Shown here piece after piece: positions 50,901-64,000 of a stretch of DNA of 64,000 bases. The position numbers and the translations under genes were made by a program. Below the pieces are notes generated by a model. It had not been told where the DNA came from and did no database searches. It saw nothing but the letters and a program-made list of their open reading frames with translations. Position 1 is the first letter of the stretch; every line of letters starts with the position of its first letter. The DNA comes from Nymphaea colorata (taxonomy: Eukaryota; Streptophyta; Magnoliopsida; Nymphaeales; Nymphaeaceae): assembly GCF_008831285.2 (NCBI RefSeq), contig NC_045138.2:25019934-25083933 (forward strand), in the 5' to 3' direction.

Positions 50901-52160
50901 TGTATACAACAGAACCAATATTTAAATATAAAAATAAAGAAACATTGAAGGTAGCCCACATTAATGTTTTATTACTTGAAATTGAAGAACTTTGGCAAGT
51001 GAAGTTTCACCACTTCGCGTGAAATGATGGCTCTTCACACTTGGGTGTACAAATTAACACAAGTCCACTAGCAAGAGATTGGAAGTTACTTTTATGGCAT
51101 GTTCAGGATTTGAAGAATGTGGTTGAAATTAAACGACATTTAATCACATAAGGTAACTCGTGCACATTGCTTTATCAGTCGAATGATATTAGACAAGCTT
51201 AACATATTTCCTCATGCCGAATGAGATTGGGCAAATTTGTTTGAGTTATAACTTACAAAAGAACTCAACATCCTGTCGTGACAAATTAAGTGAGAATTTG
51301 GAATCACATTTTAGACATGTAATCTTGTTAATATTAAAGTAATTAAGGGGAATGCAACATGGTCTTAGCAACAATAATAGTTTGTTATTGTTTTGTGAAT
51401 TTGATTTAGGTTGTCCTTTTTTACTAGTAATCCTAGAATCCTAGGATCTCAAATCCATGAATTTAAGGTCAGACTTTCTTTGGTTTTTAACATGCAACAT
51501 GGATTTAAAATTCATGCTACTAAGATGATCTTCACTTTGTTTAAATTGAGGACAAGGGCAGAGTCAAGATTTTTTCGTTAGGAACGCCAAATTATAGTTT
51601 CAAAACTTTGATAAGAACTGAAATATCATTTTTTTAAATTTTTATATAAGATAAATGACTTTTTTTTAAAATTTACATGTGAAATTAAAAAAAGAAATTG
51701 AAGAAGAAGGAGCTACATATAGTTTGGTGTGGGCAGTTGCCCACACCAAAAAAGAAATTTATTTATTTTTACATAAATTTCTTACAATTATTTATTCATT
51801 TATATATATTGTGCACTTTTAAAAATGAAAATTTCTATAAAAGTACCTCGTAGCTAAAAAAATTCTAGCTCCGCCACTAGAATTAGGGACCTCCCTTCTT
51901 CCCTCCACCTCTGATTGAGGATCTTAAAAAACAGTAGCAATATTTGAGGGAATCAAACACAAACTTAAAAATTGAAATTGAGTCATAAAATGTTATAAAC
52001 ATCGTGTAGATGATAAAGCAGTATCAAACAGTCCCCATCGCATCACAGACAAGAAGCTGACAGAAATTGAGAACTTTGGGTGCGAAACTCTACAAAATCT
52101 CTGAAATCCCGCCGTGTTTCCGAGATGGAATAAAGTATTTGGTGTCCCTTTGAAAATGAA
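47972..52160. other. Intergenic region between S40-like gene and ATG8
   Basis: The first few hundred bases hold the S40-like leader and promoter side. Imperfect short direct repeats occur at 48341-48368/48386-48413 ('ggtgcttccttatc') and 48607-48640/48653-48686 ('ctctctctaggctgct'), and a (CT)n tract at about 48685-48705. 49680-50000 has diverged repeat-like words. A TIR-bearing element lies at 51555-51890. No gene is supported; frames at 48027-48338 and 49315-49575 lack motifs. Confidence 0.5.
51555..51890. mobile_element. Small TIR transposon carrying a perfect hairpin
   Basis: The left end (GGCAGAGTCAAGATTTTTT) and the reverse complement of the right end (GTGGCGGAGCTAGAATTTTTTT) are imperfect inverted repeats. 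The right-end word is shared with the fragment at 16195-16352. Inside, 51723-51735 and 51738-51750 are perfect 13-bp inverted arms (tttggtgtgggca) separated by two bases. No coding sequence is present. Boundaries are approximate. Confidence 0.5.
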
Positions 52161-52167
52161 ACCTGCC

Positions 52168-52176
52168 TATAAGAAA
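52168..52176 (+). promoter_or_regulatory. Candidate TATA box of the ATG8 gene
   Basis: TATAAGAAA lies about 165 bp before the leader-intron donor at 52333 and would place transcription start near 52200. Position and composition fit, but it is a single short motif and the start site is not shown. Confidence 0.35.
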
Positions 52177-52332
52177 TAAAGCAAATAAGCAGCGATTACA
52201 CGGGAAAACTGGGGCGATTGCGTCTGGCATCGGATTTTTGCGTGGAATCTTCTCCAGCACGGAATTGGGGGGCTTGGGGATTTTCCTCCCCCCTTTGCGC
52301 GATCGTGACGACCATTATCATTGTAATCAAAG

Positions 52333-53520
52333 GTGAGGGTCCTTTCCATTCTTCCCTTCTATTATCTTCCTCCGTTTGTTCTGCTGGTTTTTTCTTCGGA
52401 TGGGAATGGTTCTGTTGATCGGTGTTCTGGTGTGCTTTGATTTACTGTTCTTTTCTTCGCATTAGGACTTCTGCTTGTCACCGCATCCCCTTTTCTTCCT
52501 TGGTGTTTAGAGGATCAGTATTATATATTTCGTGAGCGTTTCTGATCGATTGCACCTAATCAGGTGGAAAACTCTCTCTCTCTGGCGTTTTCCAATTTAG
52601 AGTTGACAATTTTCACTCTGAATTTCTCCTCTTATTCTTTCCATAGGACTGGTGGGATTGTTTTCCTTTTTTTCTTCTGTTACGTTCTCTTTGCGTTCCC
52701 GTGTTGCTTGTAGGAGTGGATATATGTCGGTTGTTGCTGATTTTTTCTCTTTCTCTGTTTTGGATCTTTTGTTTGGGACTGGGGAGGAGGAGTGCAAGTA
52801 TCGAGGGTTAGGGCGAAAGGTGGCTGTGCTTTTTCTTGGATATGAAATTGCTGTTTTGTGGTTTTTTCCTTTTTTTTTTTTCTGTTTCTTAGGGCGGTGA
52901 TCCTACTAATGGTTGCTAAGTTTGGTGGATGAGAAAATCGCTACTAATTACCATTTTGTACTTCTTGTATTGATTTCTGCTTGACATCTTCTGAACTGTT
53001 TATTGTAATATTTTGCATTAGTAGCTTCATGGTTCTAATTTATTTTTTCTTTCTCGGCGCTGAGTATTTGCTTTTCTCTTTTTTTTATCCAGCGACATGT
53101 TTAGTTCTTATTTTTTTCTCTTTTTCTTCCCGTATTTCTCTTTTCTAATTTGCGGCTGTCTTGGTAGTATCAAGTGGTTTCCCTTCACTCAGAAGACAAT
53201 TCCTTGATTCCGTCTTGTCCTTCGCTTTTGTCTCTCGTGTTTTTTTCTTTTGCTAGACGTTTAACCTTTTACTTTTTTTCCCCACCTTAATGGACTACTG
53301 TTTACGGCTTTGACAAATCACCATGAGGAAATGTTTATGTTTCTCTCCTTCTCTCTTTATTCCGCAATAATTCTCCTTTGTTAATTTCCTCTTCCTTTGA
53401 AGTGGTGCTTCAGTATTTTTTTTTTTTTGTTTTTTTGGACTTCCTCATTTGTTTATGGTCGATTGGTCGTGTTTCTTGACTTTGCCTTGAACTGAAGAAT
53501 GTATAACATTCCTGAGACAG
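52333..53520 (+). other. Leader (5' UTR) intron of ATG8
   Basis: A donor AAAG|GTGAGG at 52333 and an acceptor GAGACAG|GGCC at 53520 define an intron of 1188 bp between a first non-coding exon (about 52200-52332) and the exon carrying the ATG at 53543. The intron is T-rich throughout, as plant leader introns often are. Inferred from splice signals only. Confidence 0.6.
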
Positions 53521-53542
53521 GGCCGACTAGCTGGGAACCGTC

Positions 53543-57430
<3,888 letters not shown>

Positions 57431-59970
57431 GATCAGCAAACACGCAGTCTCCCCCTTACATAATGAAAATAATATTGTACATTCTTCTTTTATCGCTCCA
57501 GTTCTCTCTGTCTTCTCATCTCCTTGGATGAATCACCAAAACCTAGTAAAGTCTTCCACTTTGTCTCTTCCTCTCCCTTGAGCACAATATCAACGGGAAG
57601 AACTGATATTACCTATCAATAAATTCCTTGTGCGTCTCAAAAGTCCAATATCCTGGTATGTCATATTTATCTTGTTTATTTTTGTCTCACTTGGAGCTTG
57701 CAGATACTACTAGCTTGTCAACACACACAATGCACTCCAAAGCTCGGTGACAGTTGCTCCTTTGTGAGCTCTAGCTGATTGTTAACAGGCTGAGCAAACT
57801 ATTGATTGTTGTTTGCAGTTCAGGCCTCCAATGAATATGGTTGTTGCATTGCAACACCTTTACAACTTTGAATTGTTGGGATGAGTGGGCAAGGTGATTC
57901 TTTTTCAATGAGAATAGCTGTCTCCATCATCATGACCTCAAAAAAGAAAACCTCCTATAGTTTTGTTTTAATTGCTTGGATGAGTGAGCATTGAATCTCC
58001 TCCGGTTGATTTCTTCAAGTGCATATGTGGGGTTTCCGGCTACTCGTTGTGTTGGTTTTTTGTTAAGGGCACAAAGAGGAGGTGTATTTTAAGTACACAG
58101 GAGGAGTGTAGGACTTTTAAGTACACAAGAGGAGCGTAGAAAGTAACATCCCTTTTATATGTCCATGGGAGTTTGCCTACAGAAGGTGAGAAAAGCCAGA
58201 AACCCGATTGCAGTTGGGGCGTTGAGGTTGCACGATCTTTATTTGAAGTTTGAACAGTGCCTTACCTGAATGGCTATCAAGATTTTGTACTATAGCAGCC
58301 GATTCAACAATCTATAGGTCAAAGACTCCCATAGATATAGCGGTTTAGGCCGTGGTCATCGGGCTCGTTCAACAGCTATATCGTTCAAATATGAGCTGTG
58401 GCCTCAGTTTGAATACGCCATTAGGGGTCAATTGACTGGCAAGGGTTTATCTTAAGATCGTAGTTATAAAAGTCATAAATTTGAATTAAGGACATGAAAT
58501 TACCGGATGTTGCAAACTTATATTTATAGATTAAAGAAGGGAGGGGGCTTCACTTGCGATAAACGGACTTCCAGACTACAAGGTTTACAAATCCACCGTG
58601 GAATCCTTGGGGGTTTTTCCCCTTAACATACGATTTCGAAACCTGATTAGAGATCAGGGATTTAAAAGATCTTAAATAACCTCGAATTCTTTTCATCTTT
58701 ATTTATTTGTGTTTTTCCTTAGGCAAAACTAAGTTATTTTATTAGTACTCAAGTCAAAAATGGGGTTTCAATGCGAAAACTGCAAATCAGGCATGGAACC
58801 TTCCATGTTGAAAAGCATCCAATGCAAGCCAGTATATAAAACCAATTAGGTGGATTACTGGATCGGATCAACAACGAGATACCCACAAATCACAGTATTA
58901 AACCCGACCCGCTTGCATTCCTTGTCAGAACTCCACGAGACAGACTGATGAGGCTTCAAGTGTGACAACTGAAAGGAAGCCAGCAGAAGGATGGTCAACG
59001 TCGAATAGATTGGAATGGAAAGGAAGCAACAATTGAGTCTAATGAGCATTCCGACACTCAACCACTTCCCTAGACTTGAAGTAAAGAGATTCCCAATAAG
59101 AGCATTCCAACGCACACCTTGCTAAAGCGTAGATCCCAATATCTAAGCAACATTGCGACCAACCAGCAAGAAAGATGTTTTCGGCTTGGGTACAACAAAG
59201 AAAAATACGAGTGAAGATTGATTAGCTTTAATGATAAGAAAACCCAGGTTCTGAACAAATTTCTGTGGTTCAATAAAGAAGACATCGAGCTTAAGTATAA
59301 GCTTCCGCTAATGGATCACATACATTGCCCATACAATTTACACAAATACATAAGCTTGAGCGTGAGACGTCATAAAAAGTTATACTGTGATTTTGTAAAT
59401 ATTGAAATGCTCCAACTTGTACCATCTACAGGTCAAATTGATATCTATTGATCTTCAATCTCAGTACGCTTAGGCTGATTGATTAAAAGCTGATAGGCTT
59501 TAGGTTGATTGATATTTGTCTAATGTTCTTTTGCACAAGACGAAGTCAAAGCATACATACCAGACACTATGCATAATAATAACTGAACTTCTTTGAGGCT
59601 TAAGAACCAATGAACAAGTGATTTGCATCTAAACAGCTGGTGCCAAATTTCTCCTAGACGACTCCACGTCCATATTTATACAATCCACAAGCTTATATGC
59701 CAGTACAAGCTCATTTGCAGCTCTCAAATGCATGTTTACATGTCTTATGCGTGTGTGTAGATGAACAAGCACGAGTAGAATGGTCATATTAGCAACAATG
59801 GCAAAAAACTGAGAACTTAAAGGTAACCGAAAAGTTATGAACAAAATTCAAAATATACAGAGAAAAGGGGAAACCACATAGAAAGAAAAAGTTCACGTCC
59901 AAAGAAGAGTGTTTTCAACAATCCAATCACATGGTAGGCACAAAGATAAAGAATGAAGATCAGTGACAGA
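57431..59970. other. Intergenic region between two converging genes
   Basis: ATG8 (+) and the small-protein gene (-) converge here, so the two ends are their 3' UTRs. The middle is AT-rich; frames at 58855-59115 and 59070-59285 on the minus strand have no motif. Two short direct repeats 'ttttaagtacacaggaggag'/'ttttaagtacacaagaggag' lie near 58088-58134. Nothing else was recognised. Confidence 0.5.
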
Positions 59971-60156
59971 TCATTTGGATGTCCTCTTCTGGTACTGGGT
60001 CTTCACCCATTTGATTCCAAAAGTGGTCCCGCTCTTAACCTTCTGTGCACCAAAGACTGCAGCGGCTTTAGCCTTTTCCATGCTCACAATTGCAGCAGTC
60101 TTCATCTTGGCATTCATATCAGACATTTTGCTATCCTTGTTTTTGGTTGATCCCAT
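59971..60156 (-). CDS. 61-residue Lys/Ala-rich protein of unknown function
   Basis: The frame begins MGSTKNKDSKMSDMNAKMKT, continues AAIVSMEKAKAAAVFGAQKV and ends KWVKTQYQKRTSK. It is basic and helix-prone and has no signal peptide or convincing membrane span. I do not recognise a named family; the ordered 'MEKAKAAAVFGAQKVK.G...GIKWVK' pattern reads like a conserved protein rather than a chance frame. Support as a real gene comes from context: an acceptor (TTTTCGCAG|TGGAAGT) lies 7 bases before the ATG, and a matching donor, GT-rich leader exon and TATA-like box lie 3.2 kb upstream. The function is unknown. Confidence 0.55.
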   Translation of the reverse strand: MGSTKNKDSKMSDMNAKMKTAAIVSMEKAKAAAVFGAQKVKSGTTFGIKWVKTQYQKRTSK

Positions 60157-60163
60157 ACTTCCA

Positions 60164-63100
60164 CTGCGAAAACACTTGGTTACAAAAACAAGACTTCAGG
60201 GGAAAAAGAGAAAAGGAAAAGAAGAACTGCAAATGCTGTAAAAAAGTATACATATGCAGTCCAATGACCAGAACAAAAGAAAAGCCAGGTCATCACATGC
60301 AGGGTCGAGAGATATTCTGTGACAAGTAGACCTCAAATGAGAAATTATACCATGACATCAACACAAAGTGACAATCTGTAACAATGGTAAAAGTTGGACG
60401 GTCATATACGTTTTGTCTTCAGCATGATAACAGAATCTCTAGAAGAAAGCATATCTTCGGTGACAGCAATAATTTCTAGATGGGTTTACATTTTACAGTT
60501 CGCAACCAAGTTATATTAAGTTCCATTTTGCATGCCAGTTGTATCAGGTGTTTTAGCCAGCTGTTGCCTTCAATTTTTAGTCTTATCAGCCTTGTCCATC
60601 AGAAAGGGAGAATGCAAATGCCTGCAAGTTCCATCCTCAGTGTTCAAAATGCACAACTGAGCTGTAAAATAGTTACATCAATATCTAGAATATATTAATG
60701 GTGCCATGCATTGCATTTCTGTTCTCTAAGCCTAACGAGACAGAAAATAGAAACACTTGACATGGATCAGGAGCAAAAAGTTACGGCAATATCATCTGTC
60801 AAAAAAATTGAAGCTTAAGTTGTTTAACTTGAGGTCAGCATCTCAGAAGAATCTAGGACATATGAATAGATCAGTCACGTTGATATTAAAGAAACCAATA
60901 GCAACTCTTATTACAAACTGTAGCCACAGTTGTTTTAAATTGAACTTGCATACCAACAAACAAACATGCATCACAACAGAAAAGGAAATTCATGCTTGCA
61001 CATTGAGTGATCCATCACGGGCTTAATTTGATACGTTAGGTTCATATAAGCACTATTAATATTAAGTGCAGGAAGAATCTATCTATCAGCCACTTAACTT
61101 CTACAAAACAATGTTGAGTATTTCAATGAAAGCCATCTGCTGGCATATGGACCTTAATCCAAGAGAGATCGTTAGAACACAATAAACAGAGTAGTTCCAA
61201 GGCATCCGTGAGATGACAATCCTAGAGGGTTTACCTCTTAAGCTTGCACTAAACAAAATTACTTAGTAATCCAAAAATGATTTCAAAATTATCTTAACAA
61301 TTTGCCAAGGTCTTTGGATCAACAAAACCTTGATCTGAAACAACAAAGGTGGTAACAGGAAACTATTAAGAAAACCTTAATGTAAAGAGGAGTAAGACCG
61401 TAAGACTTGTGGACATCTGGCGACCAAAGTATACAACCACTATAGTGCTTGCCACTTGGGAACTGTTCTGGAAACACTGGTTCTTGGTGGACTACTAGAA
61501 AAAGGAAATGTGTGGATGCGAGGACATTTCGTCACAAAAGTATATCACTAGAATAGCACGTTTATGAACTCAACTTCTTGGTCGAGTTTTGGAAAAAGAA
61601 GAAAGCCACTGTATGATCCTTTAACTTTCTGGCAGAATTGCTTTTGCATAAAATTGGAGTAAAAACACCATTCCTATGCACAAATATCCAGCACGGTCTA
61701 ACTTCTTAATAGTCAAGGACATTCAATGAATGTTTCTTTTGCATAGAATACACATTAGGGAAAAGTCAATGGATTAATCTCATTGGAATATGCAAGTACA
61801 GTTTGATGTCAGCAACCTCCACAAGAGTGCTGCTACATGAGAAACAAACCAAGAACCTGTAGGCCAAGCTCTAAAGGTTCCTCAAACCTCTTATCTATCA
61901 GATGAAAGGAACCACCATTTGACTCCTCTGTTTATGTTCTTAACATGATTGTTCCACAGCAAAGAAATAATAGAATCTAATTCAAGAACCAAACAAAAAT
62001 ATGATAAACTTCTAAACAGATAAAATTGTAGACAAAAGAGATTCACACTTGCTACCAAGACCGGGTGGCTTTGAGTGGGCTGGGTTACATACGAGCTTTG
62101 AGAATTGATGATACGCTAATACAATTCGATTGTTTTTTTGTTGACGCCATTGTTTTGGCGCTACTCTAAAGCCAGTAGCTTTTAAATCAACATAAAATAC
62201 TTCTAACAAAACCCATATTCCCACCTCTTTCACATAGATTTGAAAGAATCATGGAATCATCCATCATTTGTGCGCTCCACTTAGAGAACCTTTTCCTATG
62301 CTTTTCACATTAAGAATACTACGGTTCTTCAATCAAGACAACCTTCCCTATCAAGAAAAGAATTTCTATACCATCCAGAAAGATAAACAAGAGAACATAT
62401 TCTTAGCAGCATTCGGGCTTTTACTCTGATAACTGTACGATACCTTATCTTAGCAACTTGAGATAACAAGATTGACAGCCTTTTCAACAACCAAAAGAGG
62501 GGCAGTAAAAGTACCAGAGGAATCAATTGAATGTATGGTCAATGATCTCTGAACTCACTACAGTAGCACCCCTCAGCCAGGTAACCCCTTGGTGTCAAAT
62601 GAATCTATCCCATGGAACCAACAGCGGTGATTGAGAACCAAAAGTAAATAACCACAGTAATCAAGCAAAGGGACACAACCCGTAAAAGAGAAAGACAAGA
62701 CGACTCATACATGGTTGCCTATACTTCTTGACATATACAGAGAACGAGGAAAGACAACTCACAGAGTTGTAAGGCTCAAAAATCATATTCATTTTTCTCC
62801 TTTAGATCTCTGCTGAAATAACATGCAAACTCTCGGATGCCCAAAAGTAGATGGAAACATACACACACATACGGAAGAATATAAACTAGAAACAGCATCA
62901 GTTTTACATCTAGTCCCCACAATCCCGGAAATATGGGATTAATCATAGCATCATCCCCAATAACAAGTTTAGAGTAAAACTAAGCTTCCAGAACCTTTCA
63001 CGGTATCCATTTATATGGACATGAAAGCAACAGCCCCAAACACGGTACGGATAGCCATCGAACAATAAACCTTCTATATCCGTCATATCAGCAACTACGC

Positions 63101-63372
63101 ATAACAGCGTCACACAAACAAGGAGTGACCCAACCCTATCAGCCTCACTCTCTAGTCTTTATGCATAACACAGTCACCAAGAAAGTAAAGAAGACCGTCT
63201 CCACAACAACCGAGAAGAAAAGATGAATACCCACTCCTAAATACATGCAGACCAACGCTACCAACACGAAGAAAAGCAAAGAATTGAGCACATAGATTAC
63301 CAGGAGGAAAAACAAGCAAAACCTACTTGATTCTAGCAAAGAGGAGCAAAAGGAACTGCCCAAGCTGCTCAC
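60164..63372 (-). other. Proposed 3.2-kb leader intron of the small-protein gene
   Basis: The donor TCACAG|GTGAGC (exon end 63373) and the acceptor TTCGCAG|TGGAAG (exon start 60163) are good matches to plant consensus and face the right way. No supportable gene lies inside; frames such as 60480-60698, 60757-61026 and 63145-63447 lack motifs. Other exons inside the interval cannot be excluded. Confidence 0.45.
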
Positions 63373-63548
63373 CTGTGACTGTAAGAGAGAGAAAGAGAAG
63401 GGGAAGGAGGCTCTGATGCTCTTTGCTGTGGCTATGCTCGAGCACAAGCTCTTTTCCTTGTGATCAGAGGGCAGCTTCGAAGATTCTCTGGAAAAGCAGC
63501 ATGGCGTGAACCAAGAGGATTGTACCTGTTTCTTGACGTTGGCGTCTT

Positions 63549-63555
63549 CTTTATA
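63549..63555 (-). promoter_or_regulatory. Candidate TATA box of the small-protein gene
   Basis: On the minus strand the sequence reads ATTAATATAAAGAAG. It would start transcription near 63520 and give a non-coding first exon of about 150 bp ending at 63373. The 150 bases below it are CT-rich on the minus strand near the exon end, as leaders often are. Confidence 0.4.
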
Positions 63556-64000
63556 TTAATGGTACCGGAAGGGCAGCAGGGTCAGGGTCAGGGTCAGGTC
63601 GGGGTCAGCTTTAGTGGGTGTATCCCACATGTGGTTGGCTGGCTGGCTTCCCCTTTGCTCGCTCATAATTTAGAAGTTTCTCTCAAGAAGACCTTTTTCT
63701 TTTCCCACGCAATCTGTAAATGCTAGTGCCTTGCAGGCAGCAGGCACAGTTGCAGGGGAATCCAATACAATGAGATCTGCCCCTCACCTCCTCCACCCAA
63801 AGACAAGGCACAAGCATTGAGATCCGACTCATTTTGCTCCTTGGGTTCCACTCGGGTTACAACTCTGGTTTGGTAACCGTTGCCAGATGTGCATGAACAA
63901 AGAAAAGCAGCGCATCTTCGAGTTGTTTTTCACCGTCCTTATCCCCACGAATGAATGACGGTGGCCGTTTGAAGATGGATAAACAGCTGCCCATCTTTGA
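63556..64000. other. Upstream region of the small-protein gene
   Basis: Contains a short GGGTCA-type repeat at about 63578-63607 (three to five imperfect units) just upstream of the TATA-like box. The frame at 63460-63726 runs through leader and promoter and is not supported. Nothing else was recognised before the window ends. Confidence 0.45.

Noticed and set aside
63578-63607. GGGTCA repeats considered as telomere-like sequence
   Set aside because: The unit is not TTTAGGG, the array is only a few copies, and it sits in a promoter region inside the chromosome arm.

Overview
This is plant nuclear DNA from a flowering plant. The evidence is a chloroplast ATP synthase gamma subunit with a transit peptide, a plastid starch synthase III, a plant-type ATG8, GT-AG introns of up to several kilobases, and AT-rich intergenic DNA with many small transposons and microsatellites. 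The strongly GC-rich codon use of the intronless ATP synthase gene, beside AT-rich neighbours, recalls monocots or early-diverging angiosperms, but I cannot fix the species.

Layout from left to right. 1-2.4 kb is intergenic. 2.4-3.5 kb (+) is the chloroplast ATP synthase gamma gene (ATPC). 7.7-8.1 kb (-) is a small gene of unknown function. 9.4-10.1 kb is a Mutator-like non-autonomous transposon. 10.9-21.0 kb (-) is a 12-exon gene for an RRP6-like 3 / EXD2-type 3'-5' exonuclease. 22-26 kb is repeat-rich and holds a metal-transporter pseudogene fragment and a decayed copy of the 6.5-7.4 kb region. 26.2-39.8 kb (+) is a 16-exon starch synthase III gene with transposon remnants in its introns. 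39.8-47.4 kb has no gene I can support. 47.5-48.0 kb (-) is an S40/DUF584 senescence-regulator gene. 48-52 kb is intergenic. 52.2-57.4 kb (+) is an ATG8 gene with a leader intron. 60.0-63.5 kb (-) is a 61-residue protein gene with a long leader intron. The last 0.4 kb is intergenic.

The genes do not form a pathway. ATP synthase gamma and starch synthase III both act in plastids, but this looks like ordinary gene order. I deduced exon borders by hand from reading-frame continuity, GT-AG sites and remembered family sequences; every phase closes. I found no CRISPR array, rRNA, confident tRNA or previously undescribed system. The most interesting items are an in-frame intron in the exonuclease gene whose retention would add a membrane-like segment, the metal-transporter pseudogene, a decayed duplicate block, two tandem duplications (one nearly identical), and several transposons with readable termini and target-site duplications.
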